Source: Centropus unirufus (Eukaryota > Chordata > Aves > Cuculiformes > Centropidae). Taken from it: 64,000 nucleotides of DNA. Under the pieces are notes generated by a model. The model was given only the letters and a program-made list of their open reading frames with translations, ran no database searches and was not told the DNA's origin. Shown one piece after another: positions 51,101 through 61,640 of the stretch. The position numbers and the translations under genes were made by a program. The stretch lies in contig VYZI01000018.1 of NCBI GenBank assembly GCA_013397695.1, positions 1,542,029 to 1,606,028 of the forward strand, written 5' to 3'. Numbering within the stretch: the first letter of the stretch is position 1; each line of letters opens with the position of its first letter.

Positions 51101-54100
51101 CAGAGAAGCCCAGCAGCCTCACGCTTCCTCATTTATCCTTTAATGGAAAAATTGACATTAGCTGGAAAAGTATTGATTTTCTGTGCTGCAATCTGCAGGA
51201 GCCTAGAGAACAGAAAGACATTTTTTTTGCAGCACGCTGAGATTGTTTAAAAAGACAAACTTCAGAGAGGTCTACTTGAATTACTTTCTGGGTCCCACAA
51301 TACACATACACATTTATTTCTGTTCAGATTTGCCCTTCTAAATGAGAAACTCCCATTTGGAAATTGTACCATTACATTCAAATCTGCTTCAGCACAGTCG
51401 AAATGTATAACCCACCTTGACAGAATCGCCAACATAAAGTGCAAAAATGTTTCACCTGCTGCCATCAAGAAATAGCACTTTAACACTACTGTTAGGCGTA
51501 CCGCCCATTAGGAAAATAACTGATTTTCCTTGCTATGTTTAACACTGTGAATTTCCAGGCACTTTGTTCTCCAAGGCTTTTTTCCTTTCGTACTCCCCAG
51601 CCCCCAACAGGCCCCAAAGGACCCTCAGGAGAAGCACTGAAGGCTGCATCAGCCTGGGTGTGCAAGAGGCAGCTGGAGGAGAGCGGCATGGAGCACCAAA
51701 CAGGATCAGTGAGCCTAGGCAGAGGTCTGAAATTCTGAGAGGAGAGTATTAACAGGTAGAGAGTGACCTGTGGAGAAGAGGCACAATTATAAAGGGCAAA
51801 AGCTGAGAAAGTCCGTCTCAGCGCTGGAAACCCAGAGCAGTAACACATGCACACTCGTCTTTAAAAATGTGGTTTCAAAATTAGTTTGCATTTCTTTATA
51901 AGAAACTCAATTTCATCTATGAACGGATGTATCTAATGCTGGTGGGTTTTTTCAGTGTTATATCACACAGCTATGAGACATTTTTCACAGAAAACTTACC
52001 AAGAGCCAGCCAAGAAAGCAGAACTACATGTTCCTCAAGATATCTGCAGCCTAAAAAGCGGTTTCCAGCAGCTTCCAACATGGCCAAAGATGTTAAAAGT
52101 ATGAAAAGAATAAAGCTGCCATGCCCTTCACAAATATGTCCTGCATTTCTCAGCACTAAGCATGGTGTCCACAACCAGATGAAGCAAAAGAACAGAAGAA
52201 AGAAACAGAGTTTACTACTGAACACGTGCAATGGCATCAAGAAATAAAACCTCTTGGTTAAGAGACAGTACCCCTTTTTCCAGAAAGTACAATTAGACTC
52301 ATTTACCTCAATTCCAACTTAAAACCCCTTCAAATGATGCAAGTCAGCATACTTCTGTTGTCCTCAAGGGAACATCACCAGGTTTATCAAGTCCTTATTG
52401 TTAGTTTCTACCTATTTTTTACATAGCATTATTCTTTACTGCATCTTTGAAATTATTTTTACTGACTTACTACAAATAACACAAGGGAAAAGGAATGAAG
52501 AAATTTCAGAAAATGTTGTGGTCAGTGTATTTAAACTTTACAACAGAATGCTGTGGAACTTAAAAGTAATTCACATAGTATATAGTATACAGGATAGTAA
52601 AGAGATAAAACACAGGTTTGTGACTGTCAATATTTGATAGCTTTATACAAAAGTTGAAGCATAAAAATTTGAAAATACTGAATAAATCTCTCAAAAAGTT
52701 AAAGATCATTGAGGGGGAAATATAATAATTAATATATCAGAAAATAACTACCAGAAATAACATAAAGTGGCAGGGCCTAATAATACCACAGTGTGTTTGC
52801 ACCATGAGCTGGCAGCCAAGGGCCAGTACAGCTCTGGACCAGACAGTCAGCAGGGATCAGAGCCGAAGGCAACGATCCTTCTCTCCACTCTATACACAGC
52901 CCCAGTACAATGCATTAACAGTTTGAATAATATTTCAGCTATTAGAAAGTGCGCACATCACAGGCGACAAGTCTAAGTTTGGATCTATAAAGGTGGCACA
53001 GCCAGGAGAAAAATGAGGCAATCAAGAAGGCGCAAAATGTCAGGAGAATTATGAGAGCAATCTGTCACACAGCCTCCGAGGAACTGGTCGAGGCATTTCA
53101 AGAGCAAAATCTAAAACCTAAGGGTATGAAGAAAAATGTCACAGCTTTAGGAAGGCCAAATGATTACAACACGGTTGTTTTACCACCTCCTCTACCCGAA
53201 CGTACTGTTTATAGGTTCATGTTACATTTATTCGGCCAAAATACTATGAAAAATCAAAGGGAAATTATGAATTGGCATTTGTAAACTTTAAGGGCAAAGA
53301 ATTTGATTCTCATTCTCCTCTCCCTAGTGTAGCTCACAATTTTTTTCTTAAATTTAAAGCCCATTTTCTATTCTTCAGTTACGGAAAAGAGAAGAGCTAT
53401 GAACCCAAGGCGCTGTATTCATTGTTACATTTAAGAATAACCCACATTGACCATTACAACAGCAGTCTATGCATTACCAGAAATGGAAATTAAGATGCAT
53501 CACAGATTACTTTTGAAACTGCTTCTCTTCCTTAACCTCACAGACACTGCATAACTATGAGGAGCTACTGAACAGTCCCGTAAGGGTCAGAGGGTGAGTC
53601 AGTTTAGCTAATTTTAATCCTCATACTCCAAGCTGGTTTAAGGTATACCTCATTAATACTCAACTCACATTTCACAATTAAACAAAACAATAATTTTATT
53701 AGTTAGAGAGAGAAGCCACTCTATTAATTGTAAGCTGTGTTGCGCAATGATCATTCAGTGCCTTGGCAGGGGACAGCGAGTGAAGCTACTAAAGAAACTA
53801 TCTTGTAAACTTTTTAAAGATTATTTTGCACTGTATGCCACTCCAAATCATACACTGCAAACTGACCACAAGCTTTATATATGGGCTACACTACCAGTTA
53901 CAGGAGGGACTGAGAGAAGCCTACTTGATGGACCACTATGTATTTTACATTTAGCTTCCCACAGGACATTTGCACACCTACACAAATGCAGTCAGTCAAT
54001 AACCACTACAATGAAAGACACAGAAGTTCTATGGTTACAGAGCTAACATTCCCATACCAGGAACACACCAACACTTTACATCCAGCCTAATCCTCCAAGT

Positions 54101-54613
54101 TATCTATAGCTCCACTTCACGTCATTTCCCTCCTCCTGTTTTCTGCAAACAACTCCTGAAGAAAGCCTATTTTCCAGAAACAGATCAAAACCAAGAAAGA
54201 CAGACTTTAAAGAAACATAATTACTTCCCAGAGGGATACGTGTCACGCTCACACTGGGGACAGTGGGACCCCAAGATGACTCAACACCAACTGCCAGTTT
54301 CAGATCTCAACAAGCTGTTTTATTATGAAGCTTTTTCCTTTTATGTAAGTACCATTTCAATCATCAGCCACCACCTTCTCACTCAGCTGATCCACTCCAC
54401 TCTGAAAGAAACATTTTTCCCAAAACTAACCATTCCAGGTTTTCATTTATAAGCTGAAAGTCCCTCTATCTGGTATGCTTGTTGTCATTTCTGTTCTCCA
54501 TCAGGAAGTTAGCCTTTCCAACTGCCTCAGAAGATCAAGCCTCAGCAGGTGGCAACATGGCTAACTGGCACCCTAAATATAAAAGTATAAAAGAAAATAA
54601 GTTGTCTTTCTCC

Positions 54614-54648
54614 CTCCTCGTCCCCGTCCCCCTCCCCCTCCCACTCCT
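54614..54648. repeat. C/T-rich low-complexity tract
   Basis: CTCCTCGTCCCCGTCCCCCTCCCCCTCCCACTCC-type polypyrimidine tract; its complement is a G-rich run with several GGG(G) blocks that could fold as a G-quadruplex on the minus (transcribed) strand. Confidence 0.7.
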
Positions 54649-55099
54649 GAAACTCTTCCTACTCTAGAAAAAAAAGTAATTGAAGAAATTTATCTTGCGG
54701 TCAAAATCTCAAAAATCATAATCTAAGAGGACAAGCCATGGTCTATCCACATTATTTTCTCTCCCATTTCCCAATTCACAGGGCCATTACTTTCCAAACA
54801 AGATTGAAATTTATTTTCAAAGACAGGGTGGGAAGAAACAGTTAAAAGATGTTTTCCTGAAGAAGATCACAAGGACATCAGGCACTGTGAGAAGGTCAAG
54901 CATAAAAATGATCGTATAGCACAAACAGGGGCAAGCCCATCTGCAGCCCCACTGCAGAAGCAGGTTGACCACACACGGGAGAGAGATGGTGAAGGTAGAG
55001 GTGAAACGGAAAAAGGAACGACCAGCTTGGAACCAATCCTGTAAGATGTTCACAGAAACTTCTCTTGACCCAAATCCTATTTAACATGACCTTATCTAC

Positions 55100-55750
55100 A
55101 CTGAGTTTGTCACAGGGGAATGAGGTGGGGTGGCTGCAAGAACAGAAAGATACCAGTCTGTGTCACATAATCTAGTTGTGTTTTATTAGGCAAGATGGGT
55201 GCGGCATTTCTGTTCCAGCTTGTCTATTCTATGACACGAGACACTGCCCCTAGAGACCCTGAGGATGAAAACGCTCACCCCAGCTGCTCAGGTGTGTCCA
55301 AGTCCTGGCCAGGGGCCTGGACCTCCCACTAGGCTGCTCCTCTCCAGTTCAACTTCCAAGTGTCCAAGGTATGTGCAATGCCCCATGACAAGCTCCCTCG
55401 TTTCCTGCACCTCAGGCTACCGCGTTAGTTATTTATGGCTTTCTCATTTAAGCACGAGCTGTCAAAGGTCTCATCAATGCCACAGTCCCTTTCTAAGGTC
55501 AATTAGTAAAACTTCTCCAAGTCTTTGGTCTCCCAACCCAAATGTGTTACATAAGTGTGAAGTTAGCAACAGTTACAGAACAAAGCTTTTTTTTCACTTT
55601 CCAGGATTTATCAGCTAGAGCTGGGCAGATGTAGCCCAGGGTCTCCTCTGATTGGGCAGGTAGCCTTCATCCCATGGTAGAGGTTTCGTACAGTCTTTTC
55701 TTTAGGCAAGCTGAGCTTACTCCATTTCTCAACAGTAAACTTTTCAGTTC
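55100..55750 (-). repeat. Possible LTR or other repeat, minus strand
   Basis: This stretch is richer in GC than its surroundings and, on the minus strand, has an LTR-like layout: a long G/A-rich body with CACCTGAGCAGCTGGGGTGAGCG, followed by a polyadenylation signal AATAAA (plus strand 55187-55182) and a pyrimidine-containing short tail. I cannot identify matching ends, a second LTR or internal viral genes. It may instead be an unrelated repeat or a conserved noncoding element. Confidence 0.3.
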
Positions 55751-57270
55751 ATCATCTGAAAGAGGGTATCAAACTCCAAGATAAGCTATCTTGAAACTGA
55801 TCTATAGATCATTCTTAGACATTGTATGTTACTTACTTTTGGGCTTAATTGTTCTTTATAACAAAGCAATCCCACATAGATGCCCTATTATAGTGATGGA
55901 AAGGATCTAATACATTATTGTAATAACTTTGAATCCTTCACGGACATAATTTACCGACTTAATTGGAAACAATATACGCTACAGAAAAGCTCTGTATCAA
56001 CAGAAGAGCATTTGCAGTAGGGGGTGGGACTACATTTAATACCCATATACATAAATTAACCCAGTCTTTTAAGTAAGAATCCATAAGGTCCTTAGCATCT
56101 CTGCTGGGGCTAGTAACAGACAAATCCATAAGTACTAAACATAGCTCCTGTGATGTTCACAATTTTCATGTGAACTGAAACGTTATAGGGAGTTATATAG
56201 TTTATTGGCTACAAGCATTTCCATCTCTCAATTTTCACTGTAAAACAGGGAAAATAAAAGTCTCATTCTAGCAGAGTTATGAATGCAAGCATTCAAATTA
56301 CACTGTAGGAGATCATAACCAAGACTGGACTTCCTATCTGCTAAATCCTGGGTAGATAAAACTTATCCCCCTTATTCTCGGCATCCAAAAAGAAGGGAAA
56401 ATTCATTGGAGTAGTGGGAGGGCTTAAATGGCAGAAATGTGAAGTATTTGATGGAGGAACTGAGAACTTTTAAGAGATGCCCACTCACTGTACTTTTCTG
56501 GAAATACAGATACCATCCCTCAGCAGGAAGACAGAAAAAAACAAACCAAAAAACCAAACGTAGTTTCCCAGGAGAAAATTGATCTTTAATCTTCTAATGT
56601 AATGCAATATGACACCTGCTACCTGAAGTTCTTGCAACTCCTTATTAAGTTCACCATCAACTAGAGAATTATTTTGTTAACACCTCAAGCTAAGGCACCC
56701 ATTATTTTCTTTAAGAGAAGTGTTCTCAACTAGTATTAAAACATATTCACTTTTAAGGAAGTAAAAAAAAAAAAAAGAAAATTATTACACTTGGTTTCAA
56801 AATGCAGTTCCTTCTGCTACAGCGACACATTTCCAAGGATGATTATAAGGCTCTCTTAATCTTTAGGGCATTACAACTGCCATACATTCCAGACTCATCC
56901 TCTTACTCTCCTTCAACTTTCTTCAAGCTTCTCTTTTTTAAGTTATAGGTAACAAATAATGAGAAACAATCTTTTTGCTTTCTGAGGTGGTGATGGAGGG
57001 GCTCACAATGAAATCATTTGAACAACCCAAAGGCAAGCTTGGAAATTCGGCAGCTCCCTCCCTGCTGCTACCACCCATAACTGTATATAGCCCCCAGCGC
57101 ATACTGACACATTTTACATGGAGGCATATCCTAAACTTGCTGAAATTCTCTAGGATTAATGTATGTACTCGAAAAAAAAAAAAAATTAAACAGAGATTCT
57201 AAGCACCATCTGTTTTTTACTGTAAATGTAAAATAGTAGAGTCCGGGTTTTGCCTTTAATGCCAAATCAG

Positions 57271-57332
57271 TAAGAATAATAGAACAATTAGGTTGGAAGG
57301 AACCCCTGGATGCCACTTGGTCTAGCCCTCTT
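57271..57332 (-). mobile_element. Very short CR1 3' end
   Basis: The plus strand reads AAGAATAATAGAACAATTAGGTTGGAAGGAACCCCTGGATGCCACTTGGTCTAGCCC. This is the reverse complement of a CR1 3' terminus (TTCCTTCCAACCTAATTGTTCTATTATTCTTA on the minus strand). Only about 60 bases are preserved; the sequence beyond, rich in A, is not CR1. Confidence 0.75.
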
Positions 57333-58134
57333 AAAAAAAGAAAATCACAGAGGCAAAAAAATCCCCAATTCAACCTCATTTTTTCCTTTCAACAGCTGTC
57401 TCTAGTATTTTGGTATTGGCCACTTTCTTCCTCCCTTAATGCCTTAATGATTCTATTCAGCCCAGGAGTTTCTCTGAAAGACACAGGTTTGACTGTCTAG
57501 TCTCAATAACTCCCATGGTCTTGTCCTATCTTCCATGTTTCACTTTTGGCTGTCCCCATTGTGACCTTATCAGCCGTCATCACCAAAAGGTTCTTCCATT
57601 GTTTTTCACCTCCTCTGAAAGGAGTAACCCTGAAAGAGGGATACACTACAAACACCATTCACTGGGAAATATACAACATTGGCAGCATTTAAAGAAAACT
57701 TTAAACGGCCTTCATGTCTGTATTTTGACTTAAGAGGAAATAGCTGAAAGCTGTAGGCTTGCACTTACAGCTCCGAAAACCTAGGTGTGTAGATAGTGAA
57801 ATCAACTACAAATACTCGTAAATAGCACCATTCATTGCATCTACGCTACTATAAATTCATATTCCCACTATTTCGTAATATTACAACCAAATCCAGTTCA
57901 CGATACCATGCACCTCATAATATAACTTTCTCCCCATCAGAATTATTACAGCTGGGGAGTTTCCCTGTCTGCCACCAAAGGTATGCTTTGAATCTGCCAA
58001 AAATCCAACATCCCTCACATGGCATGAGAATATTTATTTTCATTTCTATATAGTATCTGTTGCTGCTTCCTTTGACATCTAGAACCTTGATATTGCAAAC
58101 AATTTAAAATAAAACTCAACTTCAAAACTCAATT

Positions 58135-58153
58135 AAAAAAAAAAAAAAAAAAA
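58135..58153. repeat. Poly(A) run, 19 bases
   Basis: Nineteen consecutive A. No recognisable retroposed sequence precedes it, so it is a simple homopolymer rather than a clear SINE or pseudogene tail. Confidence 0.8.
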
Positions 58154-59547
58154 GTAAGCATTTACTTTAGTATTCCACTGGGAAAGATTTTATTTTTTTC
58201 ATCTCATTAAACTGAGCTTAAGAAAGAAACACAAGCCTGAAGGAAATTCTTGGAGAAATTCCTGTTAGAAGTACAGTTGCCCAGAGTAACATCTCCCATG
58301 AAAATTATCTATAGAAACTGTTGCCTTTTCCCATATCTGCACAGTCAAAAGCTTCAAAACTAGTAAGCATTTAGTTTCTAAGAAAAAAAAAAAACAAAAC
58401 TGAAAAATAAAACCTCCCAGTTTTTAATCATCACATACACCACATATCTCTGGGAACTGTTTGTATTGTTCAGTTTTTAAAAAAAATGTCAGAAAAGACA
58501 GGGGAAATGGACAATTATTTTCTACCCTATGTAGGAGTCATAAGGGTTAAATAAACTATTAGGACACGTTCATGTGTACTCATTAAAAATATAGACATGC
58601 CCCCCCATCTCTTCAGCAGTGAAGCACAGACAGTTCCCAGTTCCATCTCCCAGGGCAATACCAGTATCAGTGACAGCAAGTTCTGCGGCATGGCACAGAG
58701 GGGCCGACCTGGAGGATTAGTGTTCCATAAGAAATAACAACCCTCCCGAGACCAAGGCACATGGCAATAGAAGAATAAGCTCTCAGGAAATTAAAGAAGT
58801 ATATGCAAAAAAAAAAAAAGAAAAAATCCCCAGAGAAAACCCATGCTGATACTTGACTTATTTGGTAAAACAAAAGCAAAAATATTAACTTCTGTCCCCC
58901 TGAGAAACCCAGAGGCAGACCGTACCTCAGAAGCGATGTGAAGCACCAAGGGGTGCACACACATATCCCCCACACAGACCGGCACCGAAGGGCTGAAGGA
59001 AAACGAAGCAATACTACAAACTCAAACAGCCTCTGCCTTCATCTCCGGTATGGGCTGAAGAAGGACCATGGAGCATCCCCCGTCACCAGCAGCGCTTGCA
59101 GTAGAGCAAGAGGTGAGGGGCGCCCCTACCGAGGAATCACAAGGCTTCATCTTTCCATAGCCATGGTGGCTCTGCAGTAAGGTCTGAATGGCTGCTCAGG
59201 TAACAACTGTAGCCAAGTTACAGTTTTGGTGGTTGTTAAAAAAAAAACACATCAAAACATATAAAAATATAAATATAGACATCTTGGCATAATTATAAGG
59301 AGAGGGTACAGCCCTTCAACACCAGCACATGAAGAAATCCTGCTTCTTCCTACAAGTAGATGAATCAATGTTTTGTTATTCCTGGGTGGAACTGAAGCAA
59401 AACAAAGACTAAAAAAAGCAGCAACAGAAACTTGGAGCACCCAGAGATTTATGAATAAGCTGTCAGGATGGGCTAAGAACAAAAAAGGGTGAGCAATAAG
59501 AAAAACTACTAACGATACTACAAATAATAAAGGAGGGCCACGCAGAT

Positions 59548-59962
59548 GATCAGAGGGCTGGAGCACCTCCCATATGAGGACAGGCTGAGAGAGGTGGTCT
59601 TGTTCAGCCTGGAGAAGGCTCTGGATAGGCACTATCACAGCCTTCCAGTATTTTAAGGGGGACTACAGGAAAGATGGAGAGAGGCTCTTTGTCAGGGAGT
59701 GCAGGGACAGGATGAGGAGCAATGGTTTTATGCTGAAAGAGGAGAGATTTAGATTAGACATTAGGAAGAATTTTTTTTACTGTGAGGGTGGTGAGGCACA
59801 GGTTGCCCAGAGAAGTCATGGATGCTCTGCACTTGGAGGTGCTCAAGGCCAGGTTAGATGAGGCTTTGAGCAACCTGATCCAGTGGGAGGTGTCCCTGCC
59901 CATTGCAGGGGGGGCAGAATGGAATGATCTCCCAACCCAAATCATTCTATGATTCCATAATA
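59548..59962 (+). mobile_element. CR1 LINE, 3' end (about 0.4 kb)
   Basis: Begins at AGAGGGCTGGAGCACCTCCCATATGAGGACAGGCTGAGAG, then GTTCAGCCTGGAGAAGGCTC, AGATTAGACATTAGGAAGAA, GGTTGCCCAGAGAAGTCATGGATG, and ends CCCAACCCAAATCATTCTATGATTCCATAAT. It covers the last ORF2 codons and the 3'UTR. It lies about 0.8 kb inside intron 1 from the probable exon 1 and is in the opposite orientation to OSBPL6. Confidence 0.92.
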
Positions 59963-60745
59963 CCCCTAAACACAGGGCAAGCACTATGGAGGATCCAGGA
60001 TCCTCACAGACAACTGACAGGGAGTGGGAATAAGTGAGCTTGAGGAACTACAGCACAACAAAAGGTGGCCCTTCTCCAGTCAATAGCAAGGGAAAATGCT
60101 CAGAAGGTCTTCAGTTGCAAATCATGAAATACTTTTTTTTCCAGATAGACACCTTACCATTTACTTGCACAAAGAAAACCCAACAGTTTAAATAGAAACC
60201 TTTTTAGGGTAAACAAAATAATGTTGTGCATATCTCTGTTAATTCATCTAAAATGGAGAGAAAAGAGAAGAGTCCTCCTCTTATGTAGTTCTTTTTTAAA
60301 AAATAATTAAAACTCTTTTGATTGTATGTACAGAAAAATAAATGATCCATTAAACATTTAAGATACCAGGATCCATACCAAGCACATCTGCTTAACCTCT
60401 AAAGGCCAAGGTCATGTCATTTATATCAAGATAAAAGAAGCCCAATTATAGCTTCTAGAGCCATGTGGACAGTGGACGGTTATTAGAAAAGAACTGTTAC
60501 AACCCAAACACAATTACATTATACAGAAACCATTCGATATTTGATGAGATTTTAATCTTTGAGCTGGTGTCATCCTGCAAGTTAATCATCTGGAGAACAG
60601 AAAATCTGTTAGGAATGCAATTAAGGGTACCGGTTCCATTAAAATCGAGCCGACAGTTAATTGTAGCCCTAAAATAGCAATTCCCTCGCACCTTCCCCAA
60701 GCCGCTTCTTCCCACCTCCTGGGCAGGAGCCTCGTTAAGGCTCAC

Positions 60746-61162
60746 CTCCCGCTTCTCCCGTGCAATCTGCGCGCATTTTCGCTCCGCGGCGCTGCCCCGC
60801 AGCTCGACCTTGGGCTCGCAATTCCTCGGGGGAGCGCAGCAGGGCCTTTTGTTCCCGGGGCCGCTCGCCCACAGCATCTGCATTGCCGGGGCGCTGGGGC
60901 GGGCGCTGCGCGGAGCCCGGCGAGGGGCCGCGTCCCAGCCCTGCTCCAGCAGTGCCAGCGCTTCTGGGAAGCGGGGCATTTCCAACCAGCTGCCCTAATG
61001 GGAACCGCGCGTATTCCACGGGGCTTGCGGCGCTGCTGGCAAGCTGGGAATGCAGGCCGTTCCCGCCTGGTTTTGAGGGAGGAGGAAAGCAGAGCGGGAC
61101 CCAAGGAGCCGCTCCGGCCGCGGGCAGCGCCGGTGCCGTTACGTAACCGCGGCCCCGCGCCC
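60746..61162 (-). other. OSBPL6: Probable untranslated exon 1 of OSBPL6 (3' end defined by splice donor)
   Basis: On the minus strand the sequence reads CGGGAG|GTGAGCC, a good 5' splice site with the last exon base at 60746 and GT at 60745-60744. It sits at the gene-ward edge of the CpG island, as expected for a leader exon that splices to the acceptor before 16664. The 5' limit is unknown and I set it at the gap. The exon has ATG codons but no recognisable protein, so I read it as 5'UTR. Other minus-strand donors in the island, for example GAG|GTGCGT near 61779, are possible alternative first-exon ends. Confidence 0.45.
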
Positions 61163-61396
61163 NNNNNNNNNNNNNNNNNNNNNNNNNNNNNNNNNNNNNN
61201 NNNNNNNNNNNNNNNNNNNNNNNNNNNNNNNNNNNNNNNNNNNNNNNNNNNNNNNNNNNNNNNNNNNNNNNNNNNNNNNNNNNNNNNNNNNNNNNNNNNN
61301 NNNNNNNNNNNNNNNNNNNNNNNNNNNNNNNNNNNNNNNNNNNNNNNNNNNNNNNNNNNNNNNNNNNNNNNNNNNNNNNNNNNNNNNNNNNNNNNN
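61163..61396. other. Assembly gap, 234 N, inside the CpG island
   Basis: Flanked by GGCCCCGCGCCC and CACCGCCCCCACCC. Its position in the most GC-rich part is typical of sequencing drop-out, and it probably removes the OSBPL6 transcription start. Open frames that span it (up to 405 codons) are artefacts because N codons cannot contain stops. Confidence 0.99.
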
Positions 61397-61640
61397 CACC
61401 GCCCCCACCCGCGGCGGAGCCGGTGCCTGCGGGCGCCGAGGAACGGGCTCGGGGCGCGAGATCGGGGCCACGGGTGAGCCGGGAAGCGCGTGGCAGGGGT
61501 GCGCCCGAGTGAGAGGGGGGCGGGCAAACGGATGTCCTGCCGAGCCGGCACGGGCGGCTCCCGGGATCCCGAGTCCGGCGCCGCGCTGCCGCCCGCCCCT
61601 GCTGGCGTTCTGCGTCCCGGGGCGGGCTTCGCCATCGGCA

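Larger units (their letters stand above)
16665..60745 (-). other. OSBPL6 intron 1 (about 44 kb)
   Basis: Runs from the probable exon 1 donor at 60745 to the acceptor before 16664. Long first introns are usual in this family. It holds the LTR-type repeat at 17.3-18.1 kb, six CR1 loci, a possible LTR at 55.1-55.7 kb, two small assembly gaps and a plus-strand region with few stops at 40.86-41.66 kb. The intervals 18.2-24.1, 24.6-28.8, 29.1-33.0, 36.1-40.8, 42.1-55.1 and 57.4-59.5 kb show only AT-rich sequence with homopolymer runs and chance open frames; I see nothing else in them. If other leader exons exist they would fall here, and I could not identify one. Confidence 0.6.
1..61162 (-). other. 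OSBPL6: OSBPL6 (ORP6) locus, 5' part of the gene
   Basis: This is the 5' portion of a minus-strand gene encoding oxysterol-binding-protein-related protein 6. ORP6 belongs to the ORP3/6/7 subgroup: an N-terminal PH domain, an FFAT motif that binds ER VAP proteins and a C-terminal sterol/lipid-binding domain, acting at membrane contact sites in lipid transfer. The window shows a CpG-island promoter, a leader plus first coding exon at 16426-16664, and a second coding exon at 2722-2817. Both coding exons are flanked by consensus splice sites and both end in phase 0. Together they encode 66 residues of the low-complexity, Ser-rich region that precedes the PH domain. I searched positions 1-2721 for the PH-domain exon (KRKWPLKGWHK-type motif) and did not find it, so the gene continues past the left edge. 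The right boundary is set at the assembly gap because the transcription start cannot be seen. Confidence 0.9.
60740..61640 (-). promoter_or_regulatory. OSBPL6: CpG island, probable OSBPL6 promoter
   Basis: GC content and CpG density rise sharply here against AT-rich flanks on both sides. Sp1-type GC boxes (GGGGCGGG) sit at 60896-60903 and 61517-61524, with one on the opposite strand near 61399-61406. A perfect palindrome GTTACGTAAC (61138-61147) matches the PAR-bZIP/NFIL3/C-EBP class of sites. There is no TATA box, as usual for CpG-island promoters. The island lies upstream of the OSBPL6 coding exons on the minus strand, which is why I assign it to that gene. A run of N (61163-61396) removes its centre, so the transcription start is probably hidden. 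Divergent splice donors on either side suggest transcription may go both ways. Confidence 0.8.

Noticed and set aside
59252..59638. 128-codon minus-strand frame
   Set aside because: It is partly the antisense of the CR1 3' end at 59548-59962 and otherwise low-complexity.
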